51,938 nt of DNA from SIG220 sp045615545 (lineage in GTDB: Bacteria; Bacillota_I; Bacilli_A; RFN20; CAG-826): contig JAZLFA010000021.1 in assembly GCA_045615545.1 (NCBI GenBank), positions 1 through 51,938 of the forward strand, read 5' to 3'. The notes beneath the pieces are model-generated. The model was not told the DNA's origin. It did no database searches and worked only from the letters and a program-made list of their open reading frames with translations. Positions 39,629-48,858 of the stretch are shown piece after piece. The stretch's first letter is position 1. Every line of letters begins with the position of its first letter. The position numbers and the translations under genes were made by a program.

Positions 39629-41011
39629 ATGAAAAAACTTCACAAATTTTTAGTTGCGTCATTTTTGACATTTATAACATCTTTTTCGTTAACGGCTAAT
39701 TTAGGCTTGGACTGGAGTTGTTTTAAACACATAGAAGAAGTGAACGCTGAAACTTCTAGCGCTACTTATCGTGTGTTTTTTACTCGCCCAAATTGGGATT
39801 GTGGTTGGCTATATGAAACGCCAAATATTCATTATACATGTGACTCATCTCCGGGTACTACTTGGCCTGGTCCTGAAATGACATTCTCTCATCTTAATTC
39901 AACAAACGAGGATGTCTATTATTACGATTTGCCGAGCGACGCAAACTTGGTTGTTGTTAACTCAACGCATGGTGATAAAAGTGATCAAACCGTTGATATT
40001 CCTAAAACAGATATTACTCCTGGGGTCAACTGGTGGTTAAATGGTAATAGAGATGGCAAAAACCATTGCTATTATTCAGTAGCATCATATCACTATCAGA
40101 TTAATATAACTTTAGATAAAGGTGCTGGTGAAGTAAATGGTGTTGCAAAAACTATTCACTACGGAGACAGTCTTTCTAGTTTAGGGAACGTTGTTACCAC
40201 ACATGCAACAAAACCAAATAATTATTATAATTTGTTAGGTTATTATACTTCATCAACTGGCGGTTCAAAATTAATTAATGCGGATGGCACTATTGTACCA
40301 AATGTTGATGGCTATACTAATGATACATATTGGATAAATTTAGCCGATAATGTGACCCTTTACGCTCGTTTCGAAGGAAAGATTTATACAGTAACATTTT
40401 CTGATATCCCTAATTATAATATTTATTTAAAGTATACTGATGGTTATTATTTTGATTTGGCCTGCGAATCCTTAAAAATACAACCCGGTATTGATCAAGT
40501 AGTGGATTATGAGAAAACTGGGTATACATTGCAAGGATACTATGATGCCAATACTTTAAAAGTTAAGCCTGACGGGACACTAGCAGATAAAATATCGCTT
40601 AATTCAACTGGCAATAAAACGTGGACTCCGGTTTGGAATCCAAATACATATGTTATTTCTTATGCTGATGAAGGTGGAGACACTTATTCTGGCAATAATT
40701 TGAGTTTGCTTCCGGCAGAACATGTTTACGGAATTGATACGACACTAGTTAATGGTACCAAAGATGGAATGACATTTGGTGGTTGGTATACTGATTCTAA
40801 TTGTACTGGAAATCCCGTTACAACAATTTCAGGAACTGATTATACTTCGAATTTCACCTTATATGCAAAGTGGATAAATACTTCATCTTCTACTGTAATA
40901 ATAGATTATTCCTCTGGCGGAAGTGGTCAAGAATCATTTCCTGTTGGCTATCATGCTGCTTCAGCTATTTTTGAATCTCCAACAAAACGGGATATGTGTT
41001 TGCTGGTTTAG
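39629..41011 (+). CDS. Surface carbohydrate-binding protein, N-terminal part (frameshifted)
   Basis: The 460-aa part starts with a signal peptide (MKKLHKFLVASFLTFITSFS). A starch-binding-like (CBM25/26) module at ~47-130 (V-F-F-T-R-P-N-W, T-T-W-P-G-P-E-M) follows, then several InlB B/Listeria-Bacteroides repeats (G-D-S-L-S-S-L-G ... L-Y-A-R-F; T-F-G-G-W-Y-T-D ... L-Y-A-K-W). The last 16 residues leave the repeat pattern: at the AAAA run 40984-40987 the frame shifts by -1, and the true continuation (T-G-Y-V-F-A-G) is in the frame of the next entry. The two are one gene of ~1530 codons, either truly broken, slipping, or with a one-base sequence error. GGAGG precedes the start. Confidence 0.85.
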   Translation: MKKLHKFLVASFLTFITSFSLTANLGLDWSCFKHIEEVNAETSSATYRVFFTRPNWDCGWLYETPNIHYTCDSSPGTTWPGPEMTFSHLNSTNEDVYYYDLPSDANLVVVNSTHGDKSDQTVDIPKTDITPGVNWWLNGNRDGKNHCYYSVASYHYQINITLDKGAGEVNGVAKTIHYGDSLSSLGNVVTTHATKPNNYYNLLGYYTSSTGGSKLINADGTIVPNVDGYTNDTYWINLADNVTLYARFEGKIYTVTFSDIPNYNIYLKYTDGYYFDLACESLKIQPGIDQVVDYEKTGYTLQGYYDANTLKVKPDGTLADKISLNSTGNKTWTPVWNPNTYVISYADEGGDTYSGNNLSLLPAEHVYGIDTTLVNGTKDGMTFGGWYTDSNCTGNPVTTISGTDYTSNFTLYAKWINTSSSTVIIDYSSGGSGQESFPVGYHAASAIFESPTKRDMCLLV

Positions 41012-44000
41012 AGACGTTGGCTGGAATCTTGGTTATCAAATCAGATAAATCTTTTGTTCCGGATATTCCTGATTTTACTGATTCTGATGGTCTTTGGGTT
41101 TGCACAGAAACAGTTACTTTATATCCAAGATGGACTCCGGGCAAATATGCATTCTCATTGAATAATGGTTCTGGGGTAGGGACTGACTACCTATACTTAA
41201 TTTATAACACTGGATGGTATCTTGATTCTGAATGCCAAGTGGAGATTACTGATTCTGACAACCCTATTACTATACCTACATATTTAGGTTATTCTTTTGA
41301 AGGATATTATTTTGACAACTCTTTTAATGATAAATTGATTAATTCCAGTGGTTATTTGGTTGAAAACGCTTCTATTACGCCTAATATATCCAGTTTAGTT
41401 TTGTATGCAAATTACACTAAAGACGTTCTTTTAACCATCTCTACCGATGAAGGCGTTAATAGTGTTATGTATCGAATTAAGGATTCTGTGTCGTCTTGGG
41501 AAGAATATTCTAATCCAATTATTACTGCTGGAAACGTAATAATTGAAACATATGTGGTATTAAATGACTATTTTGTTCCAAAAACTAATTGTGGTACTAT
41601 TGAAAATCCTGTTGAAACCAGTCTTGTAAAAACAAATAAAACTTTATCAATCCAAACTAAAGGTGATGTGTATACAATTACTCTCCATGATCAAAATGAA
41701 AATGATGATACGAGCGATATTTATGCCCAGTACAACGGGAATATTTACTTAACCAATGAATCCGGTTCATTGTCAAAACCAATTGGACATAATAAATCAG
41801 CAACAAACAAAGTAAACATTCCGACCAAAGAAGGCTATATTTTCAATGGTTATTTTACTGAACCTTTTGGTCAAGGCGATCAAGTACTTTTGCCGGAAGG
41901 ATACTTAAATGACTTGGTTCTTGTCTACAATAAGCAGAAATATTTTATGTCAAATGATGATTTGTACGCTGATTGGATTGAAATATCAACTCATATTGTT
42001 TCGTTTGCTAAAGGAATAAGTAAGCCTGAGGGTATAACTGGTAATATTACAGGAACTATTTCTCCTAAAGAAGTAAATGAAGGTGAAGATTTAGTGCTTG
42101 ATGGCTCAAAATTTACTTTGGGTTACTGTGATCAAGTTGGCTGGGCTCTTTCTGATGGCGGAACACCTGTCTATTCATTAACCGATACTATTGAAAATGT
42201 TACGGATGATATAGTGTTATATCCGGTATGGGAAGCTCGTTCTTATACAATGAAATTCTACGAATATAGTACAGATGAAGATCCTTCTACAACTATTGAA
42301 AGAACATATGGCCAATCTATTGATTTTTCTGATGCTCAATATGCTGGACAAATTGGCTGGCAAAATGAATCAGGTACCAAAAAGTGGGACTTAAATGAAG
42401 CATATAATGAAAATGATGGTGTTACAAATTTCTATGCAACATTAGAATTTACTATTACTTTAGATTTAAATTATTTTAAATCCCCAACTTATATGGACAT
42501 ATATGAAATATATAAAGAAGGCTTCTTCTTGCAACGCGGATATGTAAAAGAAATGACTCCGACTGAAAATGGCCTTGATATATTACCTACTAGAGAAGGA
42601 TTTGAATTCGATGGGTTTTATACTACTGTTAATGGTGGTAATCAAATAATTGATGAAACCGGTTATTATGTTAGTGGCGCTAGCGCAAACATCAAAGGAG
42701 ACGAAGAAGGATGTGCTAAGTTATACGCTCATTGGAAACCAACAACTGGGTATTATCTAACTGGTGTACATGGTCAATTTGATGTTAGCCATTTGGTATT
42801 AGCTTCTAGTTATGATTCCAGTAAAAATGAATACAAATTTGAAGATGTTGATTTATTAGCAAATGACCAAGTTAAAGTTTGTCATTATGTTAATGGTGAA
42901 CTTGAAGGATATGATGGTGGATATGTCACTGTTGATTCTGTGTTCAGTCCAATTCCTACAGTATATGGAGTTAGTATAGGTACAATTGGAAATAAAAATG
43001 CCATTGTAAATAAAGCTGGCGTGTATGATTTATATGTAAAAATATCCGGTAGCGGAGGTCATTATTCCTTTGAACCAGAAGTGACAATTCAAATGTCTAC
43101 TGAAAGTGGTGAGACAGTAGAAATGGAAAGGTTTTCTACTAAGTCTCAAGATAGTGACCCTAACGCTCAATGGAAAGCATCTTCCTATCATTCAATACCT
43201 AATGAAGAAATTACAATCACCATAAATGGTGAAACTGTTGTTGTATACTCGGATAACCTAGATAACAACAACGTTAAAGAAATGAAGCAAGGTGATGAGT
43301 TTCAATATATTTATTTCCAAGTAGAAACATATGGTGATGTATATTTTAAAACATATGATACATATATTCATTTATGGGGCGAACATGTTGATGGAAGCAT
43401 CTCTAGTGGGGAAAACTTCTATTTGCAAGTTAGCGATTCTAACTGGTTAAATAATGACGCTCAAATTGCAGTATATTTCTTTGATGATAACAGTAATAAT
43501 GGTTGGTCTGGATTTATGACTACAATTTACGATGGAGAAGAGTCTCCTTCATATTATGAAGTAACAGCTCCTGGAAATAATAATGTTTGGACTAAAATAA
43601 TGGTTGTTAGATTTGATAATCAAATTAGTTCTCCTGCTTGGCTTCCTAATGATGCTCACGTTTGGAATAAAACCGGTAACATTTCTCTTTCACCTTATGG
43701 TAGAGCAAGATTATTAAATTTAGGTGATCTTACTAACACAATTGTTACTTTTAGTAGTGATTATAAAGATCAAGATCGTGTAGATGATTACGCAATTTAT
43801 TTTGATGATTTTACATGTGATATATGTGACGGTAGTTCTGGTCCTGATTATGGTGGCTTATTAGCGGATAGATGGGTAAGTATAAAATCTGAATATCTTC
43901 ATATGGGTTCTGGAGCACAAAAATTATTTTCTCAGCATGTTGTTGGAAGCGAAGTTGAAGTATTAGGTACACTCGATCACGCTGCCGGATTATATGATTA

Positions 44001-44220
44001 TGTTGTTAGTAAATATGGTACTGCTACTTTAGAAGACTTTGCTAAACGTAGTAAAGTATCATTCATGCTATTTTCTGAAAATGGAATTTCGTCTTGGAAT
44101 AATAAAATAATTTATAATGATGAAACAACAGTAATGATAATAATCATTACATTATCATCAATTACATTATTATCTTTCTCAGCAATTTTATTATTAAAAA
44201 TAAAGAAGAAAAATAAATAA
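40996..44220 (+). CDS. Surface carbohydrate-binding protein, C-terminal part (after frameshift)
   Basis: The frame is open for 1074 codons from a GTG that is not a real start. It continues the InlB-type repeats (V-T-L-Y-P-R-W, L-Y-A-H-W, several more), then carries a region of SusE/CBM20-like type (TTGYYLTGVHGQFDVSHLVL, N-K-A-G-V-Y-D-L-Y-V-K). A further beta module follows (W-L-N-N-D-A-Q-I-A-V-Y-F-F-D-D-N, then A-H-V-W-N-K-T-G-N), and a C-terminal membrane helix (TVMIIIITLSSITLLSFSAI) with a KIKKKNK tail. It would sit on the cell surface and bind starch-like glycans. No decay is seen after the frameshift, which argues for a recent event, slippage or an error. Confidence 0.85.
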   Translation: MFAGLETLAGILVIKSDKSFVPDIPDFTDSDGLWVCTETVTLYPRWTPGKYAFSLNNGSGVGTDYLYLIYNTGWYLDSECQVEITDSDNPITIPTYLGYSFEGYYFDNSFNDKLINSSGYLVENASITPNISSLVLYANYTKDVLLTISTDEGVNSVMYRIKDSVSSWEEYSNPIITAGNVIIETYVVLNDYFVPKTNCGTIENPVETSLVKTNKTLSIQTKGDVYTITLHDQNENDDTSDIYAQYNGNIYLTNESGSLSKPIGHNKSATNKVNIPTKEGYIFNGYFTEPFGQGDQVLLPEGYLNDLVLVYNKQKYFMSNDDLYADWIEISTHIVSFAKGISKPEGITGNITGTISPKEVNEGEDLVLDGSKFTLGYCDQVGWALSDGGTPVYSLTDTIENVTDDIVLYPVWEARSYTMKFYEYSTDEDPSTTIERTYGQSIDFSDAQYAGQIGWQNESGTKKWDLNEAYNENDGVTNFYATLEFTITLDLNYFKSPTYMDIYEIYKEGFFLQRGYVKEMTPTENGLDILPTREGFEFDGFYTTVNGGNQIIDETGYYVSGASANIKGDEEGCAKLYAHWKPTTGYYLTGVHGQFDVSHLVLASSYDSSKNEYKFEDVDLLANDQVKVCHYVNGELEGYDGGYVTVDSVFSPIPTVYGVSIGTIGNKNAIVNKAGVYDLYVKISGSGGHYSFEPEVTIQMSTESGETVEMERFSTKSQDSDPNAQWKASSYHSIPNEEITITINGETVVVYSDNLDNNNVKEMKQGDEFQYIYFQVETYGDVYFKTYDTYIHLWGEHVDGSISSGENFYLQVSDSNWLNNDAQIAVYFFDDNSNNGWSGFMTTIYDGEESPSYYEVTAPGNNNVWTKIMVVRFDNQISSPAWLPNDAHVWNKTGNISLSPYGRARLLNLGDLTNTIVTFSSDYKDQDRVDDYAIYFDDFTCDICDGSSGPDYGGLLADRWVSIKSEYLHMGSGAQKLFSQHVVGSEVEVLGTLDHAAGLYDYVVSKYGTATLEDFAKRSKVSFMLFSENGISSWNNKIIYNDETTVMIIIITLSSITLLSFSAILLLKIKKKNK

Positions 44221-44274
44221 TTATTATCGTTATTTGCAATTATATATTTTGTTTACATGTGATATTATATTCAC

Positions 44275-45297
44275 ATGAAACAACATCTTTTATCTAAAGG
44301 TTTATTACTTGATAATCAAGGTAATTTAAATGAAGCTGGATATGCTTTTAGTTTAGTTAAAACCTATGATAGAAAAGCGATTAAAGCAAATAAATTTAGA
44401 ATTAAAGAATGGGATTATTATTATCTTGGGGATGAACATTATGGGATTGCTCTTACAATATCAGATAATTCATATATGTCACTTGTAAGTGTAAGCGTTT
44501 TAGATTTTGAAAAGAAAACAGAAAACACTAGATCATATATTAAATGGTTTACAAAAGGTAAAACCAATTTTCCTTCATCTAGCGAAGATGGAAATATTGA
44601 AGTTAAAAATAAAAAGTATCATATGAACTTTATTAATGAACATGGTAATCGTAGATTAGTGTGTTTTATGAAAAATGTCGCTGATGGAAAAGATTTTAGC
44701 TGTGATATATCGTTAAAATCAACTAACCCTAATTCGATGGTAATCGCTACTCCATTTAATAAGAAACGTCACTTTTATTACAATCAGAAAATAAATAATT
44801 TGTTTGCTAAAGGAACTTTTACTTTTGGATCAACAAATTACACATTTGATAAAGCCTATGGAGTTTTAGATTGGGGTAGAGGTGTATGGACATATTCTAA
44901 TACATGGTACTGGTCTAGCTTAAACGCTGAGTATGAAGGACATAATATTGGATTTAATCTCGGATATGGTTTTGGCGATAACTCATATGCAAGTGAAAAT
45001 ATGTTTTTCTATGATAAGCAAGCTTATAAATTAAACGATGTTACATTTAATATTCCAAAAGATGAAAATGGTAAAGAAATTTATTTTAAACCTTGGACAT
45101 TTACATCCACTAATGGTGACATAGATTTAGAATTTGTTCCTCTTATTAATCGCAAAGCGATTCTAAATGTATTAATTCTTGGAAGTAATCAAAATCAAGT
45201 ATTTGGACGTTTTAGTGGAAGTGTTGTTGTTAATGATCAAAAAATATATTTTAAAAACCTTTTAGGGTTTGCAGAGAAAGTAAAGAATCGATGGTGA
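44275..45297 (+). CDS. DUF2804-like protein
   Basis: The 340-aa protein has the DUF2804 marks: a start like L-L-D-x-x-G-x-L-N-E-A-G-Y-A, the central K-A-Y-G-V-L-D-W-G-R-G-V-W near 197-210 with Y-S-N-T-W-Y-W-S-S, and the end G-F-A-E-K-V-K-N-R-W. Its biochemical role is not established. TGA-TATTAT lies 6 nt before the ATG without a ribosome site, suggesting a leaderless mRNA and a new transcription unit leading into the rsmE/mtaB genes. Confidence 0.8.
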   Translation: MKQHLLSKGLLLDNQGNLNEAGYAFSLVKTYDRKAIKANKFRIKEWDYYYLGDEHYGIALTISDNSYMSLVSVSVLDFEKKTENTRSYIKWFTKGKTNFPSSSEDGNIEVKNKKYHMNFINEHGNRRLVCFMKNVADGKDFSCDISLKSTNPNSMVIATPFNKKRHFYYNQKINNLFAKGTFTFGSTNYTFDKAYGVLDWGRGVWTYSNTWYWSSLNAEYEGHNIGFNLGYGFGDNSYASENMFFYDKQAYKLNDVTFNIPKDENGKEIYFKPWTFTSTNGDIDLEFVPLINRKAILNVLILGSNQNQVFGRFSGSVVVNDQKIYFKNLLGFAEKVKNRW

Positions 45298-45301
45298 TAT
45301 T

Positions 45302-45742
45302 ATGCCTAAATGTAGAAAATGTGGTACAAGATTAACAAAATTTGAAAAGGATCGATGCCCGGTTTGCGGTATTGAGAATCCTTTTGAAGGTGTTAGCAGC
45401 GAGACCATTGAGATAACATCTCAATTAGATGTAAATAAAGAAGAATTTAAAGATTTCCATCCTACAAAAAGAATAATTGCTTTTACTTTATTCACTTTAT
45501 TAGGGTGGTTAGGAGTAGGATTTTTCTATACAAAGATGAAAAAAGTTGCTCTTATTTGGCTATTATGTAATTTAGCAATTATTGCTGGTCTATTTCTAAT
45601 ATTATATTTTTCCGCTCATATGAACGTTATATGGGCAATACTTATTCCATTATTTATTATTTATGGATTTAATATTGTTGTAGCCTTCTTTTATCTATTC
45701 AAAAAAGATTTAAAAGATGGTAACGGAGAATTTTTAAGATAA
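45302..45742 (+). CDS. Zinc-ribbon membrane protein
   Basis: The 146-aa protein has an N-terminal zinc ribbon (C-R-K-C near 4-7, C-P-V-C near 19-22), a linker, and three hydrophobic helices (RIIAFTLFTLLGWLGVGFFY, ALIWLLCNLAIIAGLFLILY, IWAILIPLFIIYGFNIVVAF). G-W-L-G-V-G-F-F-Y recalls TM2-domain proteins. Function unknown. It starts 4 nt after the DUF2804 stop and its own stop overlaps the rsmE start (TAATG). Confidence 0.65.
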   Translation: MPKCRKCGTRLTKFEKDRCPVCGIENPFEGVSSETIEITSQLDVNKEEFKDFHPTKRIIAFTLFTLLGWLGVGFFYTKMKKVALIWLLCNLAIIAGLFLILYFSAHMNVIWAILIPLFIIYGFNIVVAFFYLFKKDLKDGNGEFLR

Positions 45743-46446
45743 TGCAACATTATTTTGGGGATATTGAAAATAATTTGGTAAAGCTTTCTAGCGATGATAT
45801 ACATCACATAACCCATGTTATGCGTAACAAAGTAAATGATGAAATTATCGTTATTTGCAATAAGAAAGAATATTTAGCTTCAATTACTTCTTTTACTCCT
45901 TTAAAGATTGAAGTAAAGAAAATGTTAAACACTAATAGTGAATTAACTAAGTCTGTAACATTATTTTTTCCATTAGCCAAGGGAGATAAGATTGATTTAG
46001 TTATTCAAAAAGCAACGGAACTTGGTGTTTCAAAAATAGTATTAATTCGCGGAAAACGTGATGTTGTTAAAATGTCTAACGATGATTTTTTAAGAAAATT
46101 GCCACGCTATCAAACAATTGCAAAAGAAGCGAGCGAACAATCAAGAAGGCAAGTTATTCCTACTATACTTGGCATCTATGATATAGATAAGATTCCTGAC
46201 GAATTATTGTGTGATGTTAATTATGTTGCTTACGAAAAGAAAAATGAAGATAAAATTCTTATTGATTTAAAGGGCGCAGAGTCTATCTCTTATTTAGTTG
46301 GTAGTGAAGGCGGAATTAGTGAAGAAGAAATTAATATTTTAAATAAACAAGGATTTATTTCTATCTCACTAGGCAAAAGAATTTTAAGGACAGAAACTGC
46401 CGCTATTTATGGCTTAAGTGTTATAGGGTATAATATAGAAAAATGA
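45742..46446 (+). CDS. rsmE: 16S rRNA (uracil-1498-N3)-methyltransferase
   Basis: The 234-aa protein has an N-terminal PUA-like domain (DDIHHITHVMRNKVND) and a SPOUT methyltransferase with L-V-G-S-E-G-G near 189 and the C-terminal knot L-G-K-R-I-L-R-T-E-T-A. K-A-T-E-L-G-V near 92 is the RsmE motif. It methylates U1498 in helix 44. It is coupled to the genes on both sides by overlapping start and stop codons. Confidence 0.95.
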   Translation: MQHYFGDIENNLVKLSSDDIHHITHVMRNKVNDEIIVICNKKEYLASITSFTPLKIEVKKMLNTNSELTKSVTLFFPLAKGDKIDLVIQKATELGVSKIVLIRGKRDVVKMSNDDFLRKLPRYQTIAKEASEQSRRQVIPTILGIYDIDKIPDELLCDVNYVAYEKKNEDKILIDLKGAESISYLVGSEGGISEEEINILNKQGFISISLGKRILRTETAAIYGLSVIGYNIEK

Positions 46447-47210
46447 GCTTATTTGAATTATTAGAGAAAAAGCAAAAAAAACGTTCATCATTCTACAAGA
46501 GTCATGAATATCATTTTTATTTGACTAATAAGCATTTACTTAGCAAAACTGGTAGATTTGCTTATATTTTTAACGATATTGATGAATTTAAGATTATGCG
46601 TGCCAATATCATTATTCGTGGTATTTTGAATAAAAAATTAATTGAAGAAGAAATTAAAAACTTAGACACTTATATTGTTAAAGGGCAAAAACTTGATCAT
46701 GTTAAATTGATATCAACAATCAAAGAAAAAATGGTAGATGAGCCTTATTTTCTTGATGGTAAAAATAAAATATATATTCCATTTTTCTCTCGTGCGATGA
46801 ATTTTATTTATATGCATGAACCGGAAAAGTTATTAATTGAACCATATGTTAGTTTAAAAGAAGAATTTAATGATAGTGTAGTTGATCCTTTTGATACATA
46901 TGGCCCTAAACTATTTGACTCATTATTTACACGCTTATTAAAAGTTGACTCTAATGGCAAAGAAATTGCTTATTTCCATTATGATACAAATACAATTTAT
47001 ATTGTTAATGATCAAGGGAGATTAGATTCTAAAATTGTCCTTTTTGATGAATATATAAAAAGACCAAACTACAATCATATGCTCGAAAGAATAACACCAG
47101 TAACAAGAGCCTATTTTGATAATGATCGTGAAAAGATGATTACTGCTTTATTTGATAATGGTTTTATTTCCACTCGTATGCTTTTACTTTTAAATAAAGG
47201 GGAGCATTAA
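46443..47210 (+). CDS. Unknown protein between rsmE and mtaB
   Basis: The 255-aa protein is soluble, with no signal or membrane helix. It starts with a Lys-rich helix (FELLEKKQKKRSSFYKSHEY). I do not recognise a family. Features seen are alternating charged helices at ~50-90, a Gly/Asn-rich strand with G-K-N-K-I-Y-I-P near 104 and a C-terminal helix with D-N-G-F-I-S-T-R-M-L. It overlaps rsmE by 4 bp (ATGA) and mtaB by one base, so it is translated within this block; this hints at RNA-related work but does not show it. Confidence 0.6.
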   Translation: MSLFELLEKKQKKRSSFYKSHEYHFYLTNKHLLSKTGRFAYIFNDIDEFKIMRANIIIRGILNKKLIEEEIKNLDTYIVKGQKLDHVKLISTIKEKMVDEPYFLDGKNKIYIPFFSRAMNFIYMHEPEKLLIEPYVSLKEEFNDSVVDPFDTYGPKLFDSLFTRLLKVDSNGKEIAYFHYDTNTIYIVNDQGRLDSKIVLFDEYIKRPNYNHMLERITPVTRAYFDNDREKMITALFDNGFISTRMLLLLNKGEH

Positions 47211-48463
47211 TGACTTTTTATATATTTTCCCTTGGTTGCAAAGTTAATTCGTACGAATCCGCAGCAATATCTGCGATTTTTTCTTCTCATGGTTGGGAAC
47301 TCAATAAAGAAAATCCTGATGTAATAGTAATTAATACTTGCTCTATTACTCATGTTGCCGATCAAAAATCTCGTCAGCACATTCGTAAATTTAAAAGGAA
47401 CTTCCCTAATGCTGTTGTTGCAGTTATGGGCTGCTATTCTCAAGGTAATGTGGAAGAAATAATTAACACAACAGAAGCCGATATAATTATTGGTACTTCT
47501 AATCGAGATAAGCTCTATGATTTAGTTAATACTTTTATTAAAAAACACGAAAGAATAATAATGGTGGATAATAACCCACGTTCTTTTAATTATGAAGAAC
47601 TTGGAGTAACTAATCTATCCGAAAATGTTCGTGCCTATTTAAAGATTCAAGATGGTTGCGATAATTTTTGCAGCTACTGTATTGTTCCTTATCGTAGAGG
47701 CAAATCTTGCTCACGCGCGTTAGAAGATGTTTTAAAAGAAGCAAATGATTTAGTAAATAAAGGCTATAAAGAAATCGTATTAACAGGCATTCATGTTGGT
47801 GGATATGGAAAAGATATTGGAACATCTTTTTCAGAATTAGTTAAACTACTTTTAGATATTCCAAATTTGTATCGATTAAGAATTTCATCAATTGAAGAAA
47901 GTGAAATTGATTCGCAATTGATTGATATGCTTATTCATAACAATAAGCTTGCCAAACACCTTCATGTTCCTCTTCAAAGCGGAAGTGATACAGTATTAAA
48001 AAGAATGAATAGAAAATACGACTGCAAATCATTCTTAAAAAAGATGAATTATATTCGTTCATTTTTACCTGATATTTGTCTCACTACTGATGTAATTGTT
48101 GGCTTTCCAAATGAAACAGAAAATGAATTTAATGAAACCGTTGAATTTATAAAGACTGTTGGATTTAATCAGTTGCATGTATTTCCTTATTCAATTAGAG
48201 AGGGAACTGTTGCGGCAAAAATGGATGGACAAGTTGATCCTGCTATTAAAAATGAAAGATGCGATAAATTATTATCGCTAAGTGATGAATTGTGGCGTAA
48301 TTATTCAAAAAAATTTGAAAATCAAACAATTGATATTTTGGTTGAACAATTTATAAATGGCTATAATGTTGGTCATTCTTCTAATTATTTAGAAGCGAAA
48401 ATTCCTGATTCTGTTTCAAAAGTCGGTGAAGTTATATCAATTAGTTATCAATATAACGACTGA
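47210..48463 (+). CDS. mtaB: tRNA t6A37 methylthiotransferase MtaB
   Basis: The 417-aa protein has the UPF0004 N-terminal domain with cysteines of the second cluster (L-G-C-K-V-N near 8, N-T-C-S near 43, M-G-C-Y near 76). The radical SAM core C-D-N-F-C-S-Y-C (C-x3-C-x2-C) near 148-155 and a TRAM-like C-terminus follow. It adds a methylthio group to t6A37 in tRNAs decoding ANN codons. The TAATG overlap couples it to the gene before. Confidence 0.93.
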   Translation: MTFYIFSLGCKVNSYESAAISAIFSSHGWELNKENPDVIVINTCSITHVADQKSRQHIRKFKRNFPNAVVAVMGCYSQGNVEEIINTTEADIIIGTSNRDKLYDLVNTFIKKHERIIMVDNNPRSFNYEELGVTNLSENVRAYLKIQDGCDNFCSYCIVPYRRGKSCSRALEDVLKEANDLVNKGYKEIVLTGIHVGGYGKDIGTSFSELVKLLLDIPNLYRLRISSIEESEIDSQLIDMLIHNNKLAKHLHVPLQSGSDTVLKRMNRKYDCKSFLKKMNYIRSFLPDICLTTDVIVGFPNETENEFNETVEFIKTVGFNQLHVFPYSIREGTVAAKMDGQVDPAIKNERCDKLLSLSDELWRNYSKKFENQTIDILVEQFINGYNVGHSSNYLEAKIPDSVSKVGEVISISYQYND

Positions 48464-48505
48464 ATCAATATAAATTCAATTAATTTAGAAAATGTCTCAA
48501 AATAA

Positions 48506-48535
48506 TTGACATGTTTTGTGCTTAGTTAATATAAT
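48506..48535 (+). promoter_or_regulatory. Strong promoter of rpmF
   Basis: TTGACA at 48506-48511, an 18-bp spacer, TATAAT at 48530-48535. Confidence 0.9.
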
Positions 48536-48564
48536 TAATCACGGAAATAAAGGAGGAACTACAA

Positions 48565-48819
48565 ATGGCAGTCCCACAAAGAAGAATTTCAAAAACCCGT
48601 AAAAGACTTAGAAGAACACATTTCAAATTAGAAGTTGAAGGACTTGTAACTTGTCCAAATTGTGGTGCGATGATTAAATCCCATCATGTTTGTCCAAAAT
48701 GTGGATATTACGCAGGTAAAGCTACTTATTTAAATGGTAAGCTTGTTACTAAGGAAGCAGCTAAAAAAGAAGCTTCAACAGGTAAAAAGAGCGCACGTAA
48801 AGTAAAGGAAGCTAAATAA
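48565..48819 (+). CDS. rpmF: 50S ribosomal protein L32
   Basis: The 84-aa protein starts M-A-V-P-Q-R-R-I-S-K-T-R-K-R-L-R-R and has a zinc ribbon with C-P-N-C near 31-34 and C-P-K-C near 44-47, as in L32. It is ~25 residues longer than usual, the extra being a Lys/Ala-rich tail (KEAAKKEASTGKKSARK). AAAGGAGG precedes the start. It has its own strong promoter and terminator. Zinc-site cysteines are intact, so this is the zinc form of L32. Confidence 0.96.
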   Translation: MAVPQRRISKTRKRLRRTHFKLEVEGLVTCPNCGAMIKSHHVCPKCGYYAGKATYLNGKLVTKEAAKKEASTGKKSARKVKEAK

Positions 48820-48821
48820 GG

Positions 48822-48847
48822 GGTCATTTTGACCTTTTATTTTTTTA
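48822..48847 (+). terminator. Terminator of rpmF
   Basis: GGTCA and TGACC (5 bp) around TTT, followed by TTTTATTTTTTT. It lies inside any upstream extension of deoC and so supports the deoC start at 48859. Confidence 0.8.
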
Positions 48848-48858
48848 TAGGTAATTAT

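Noticed and set aside
40996..44220. Treating the C-terminal part as an independent gene
   Set aside because: Its first possible start is a GTG inside a repeat unit with no ribosome site, and the pattern joins exactly to the preceding frame.
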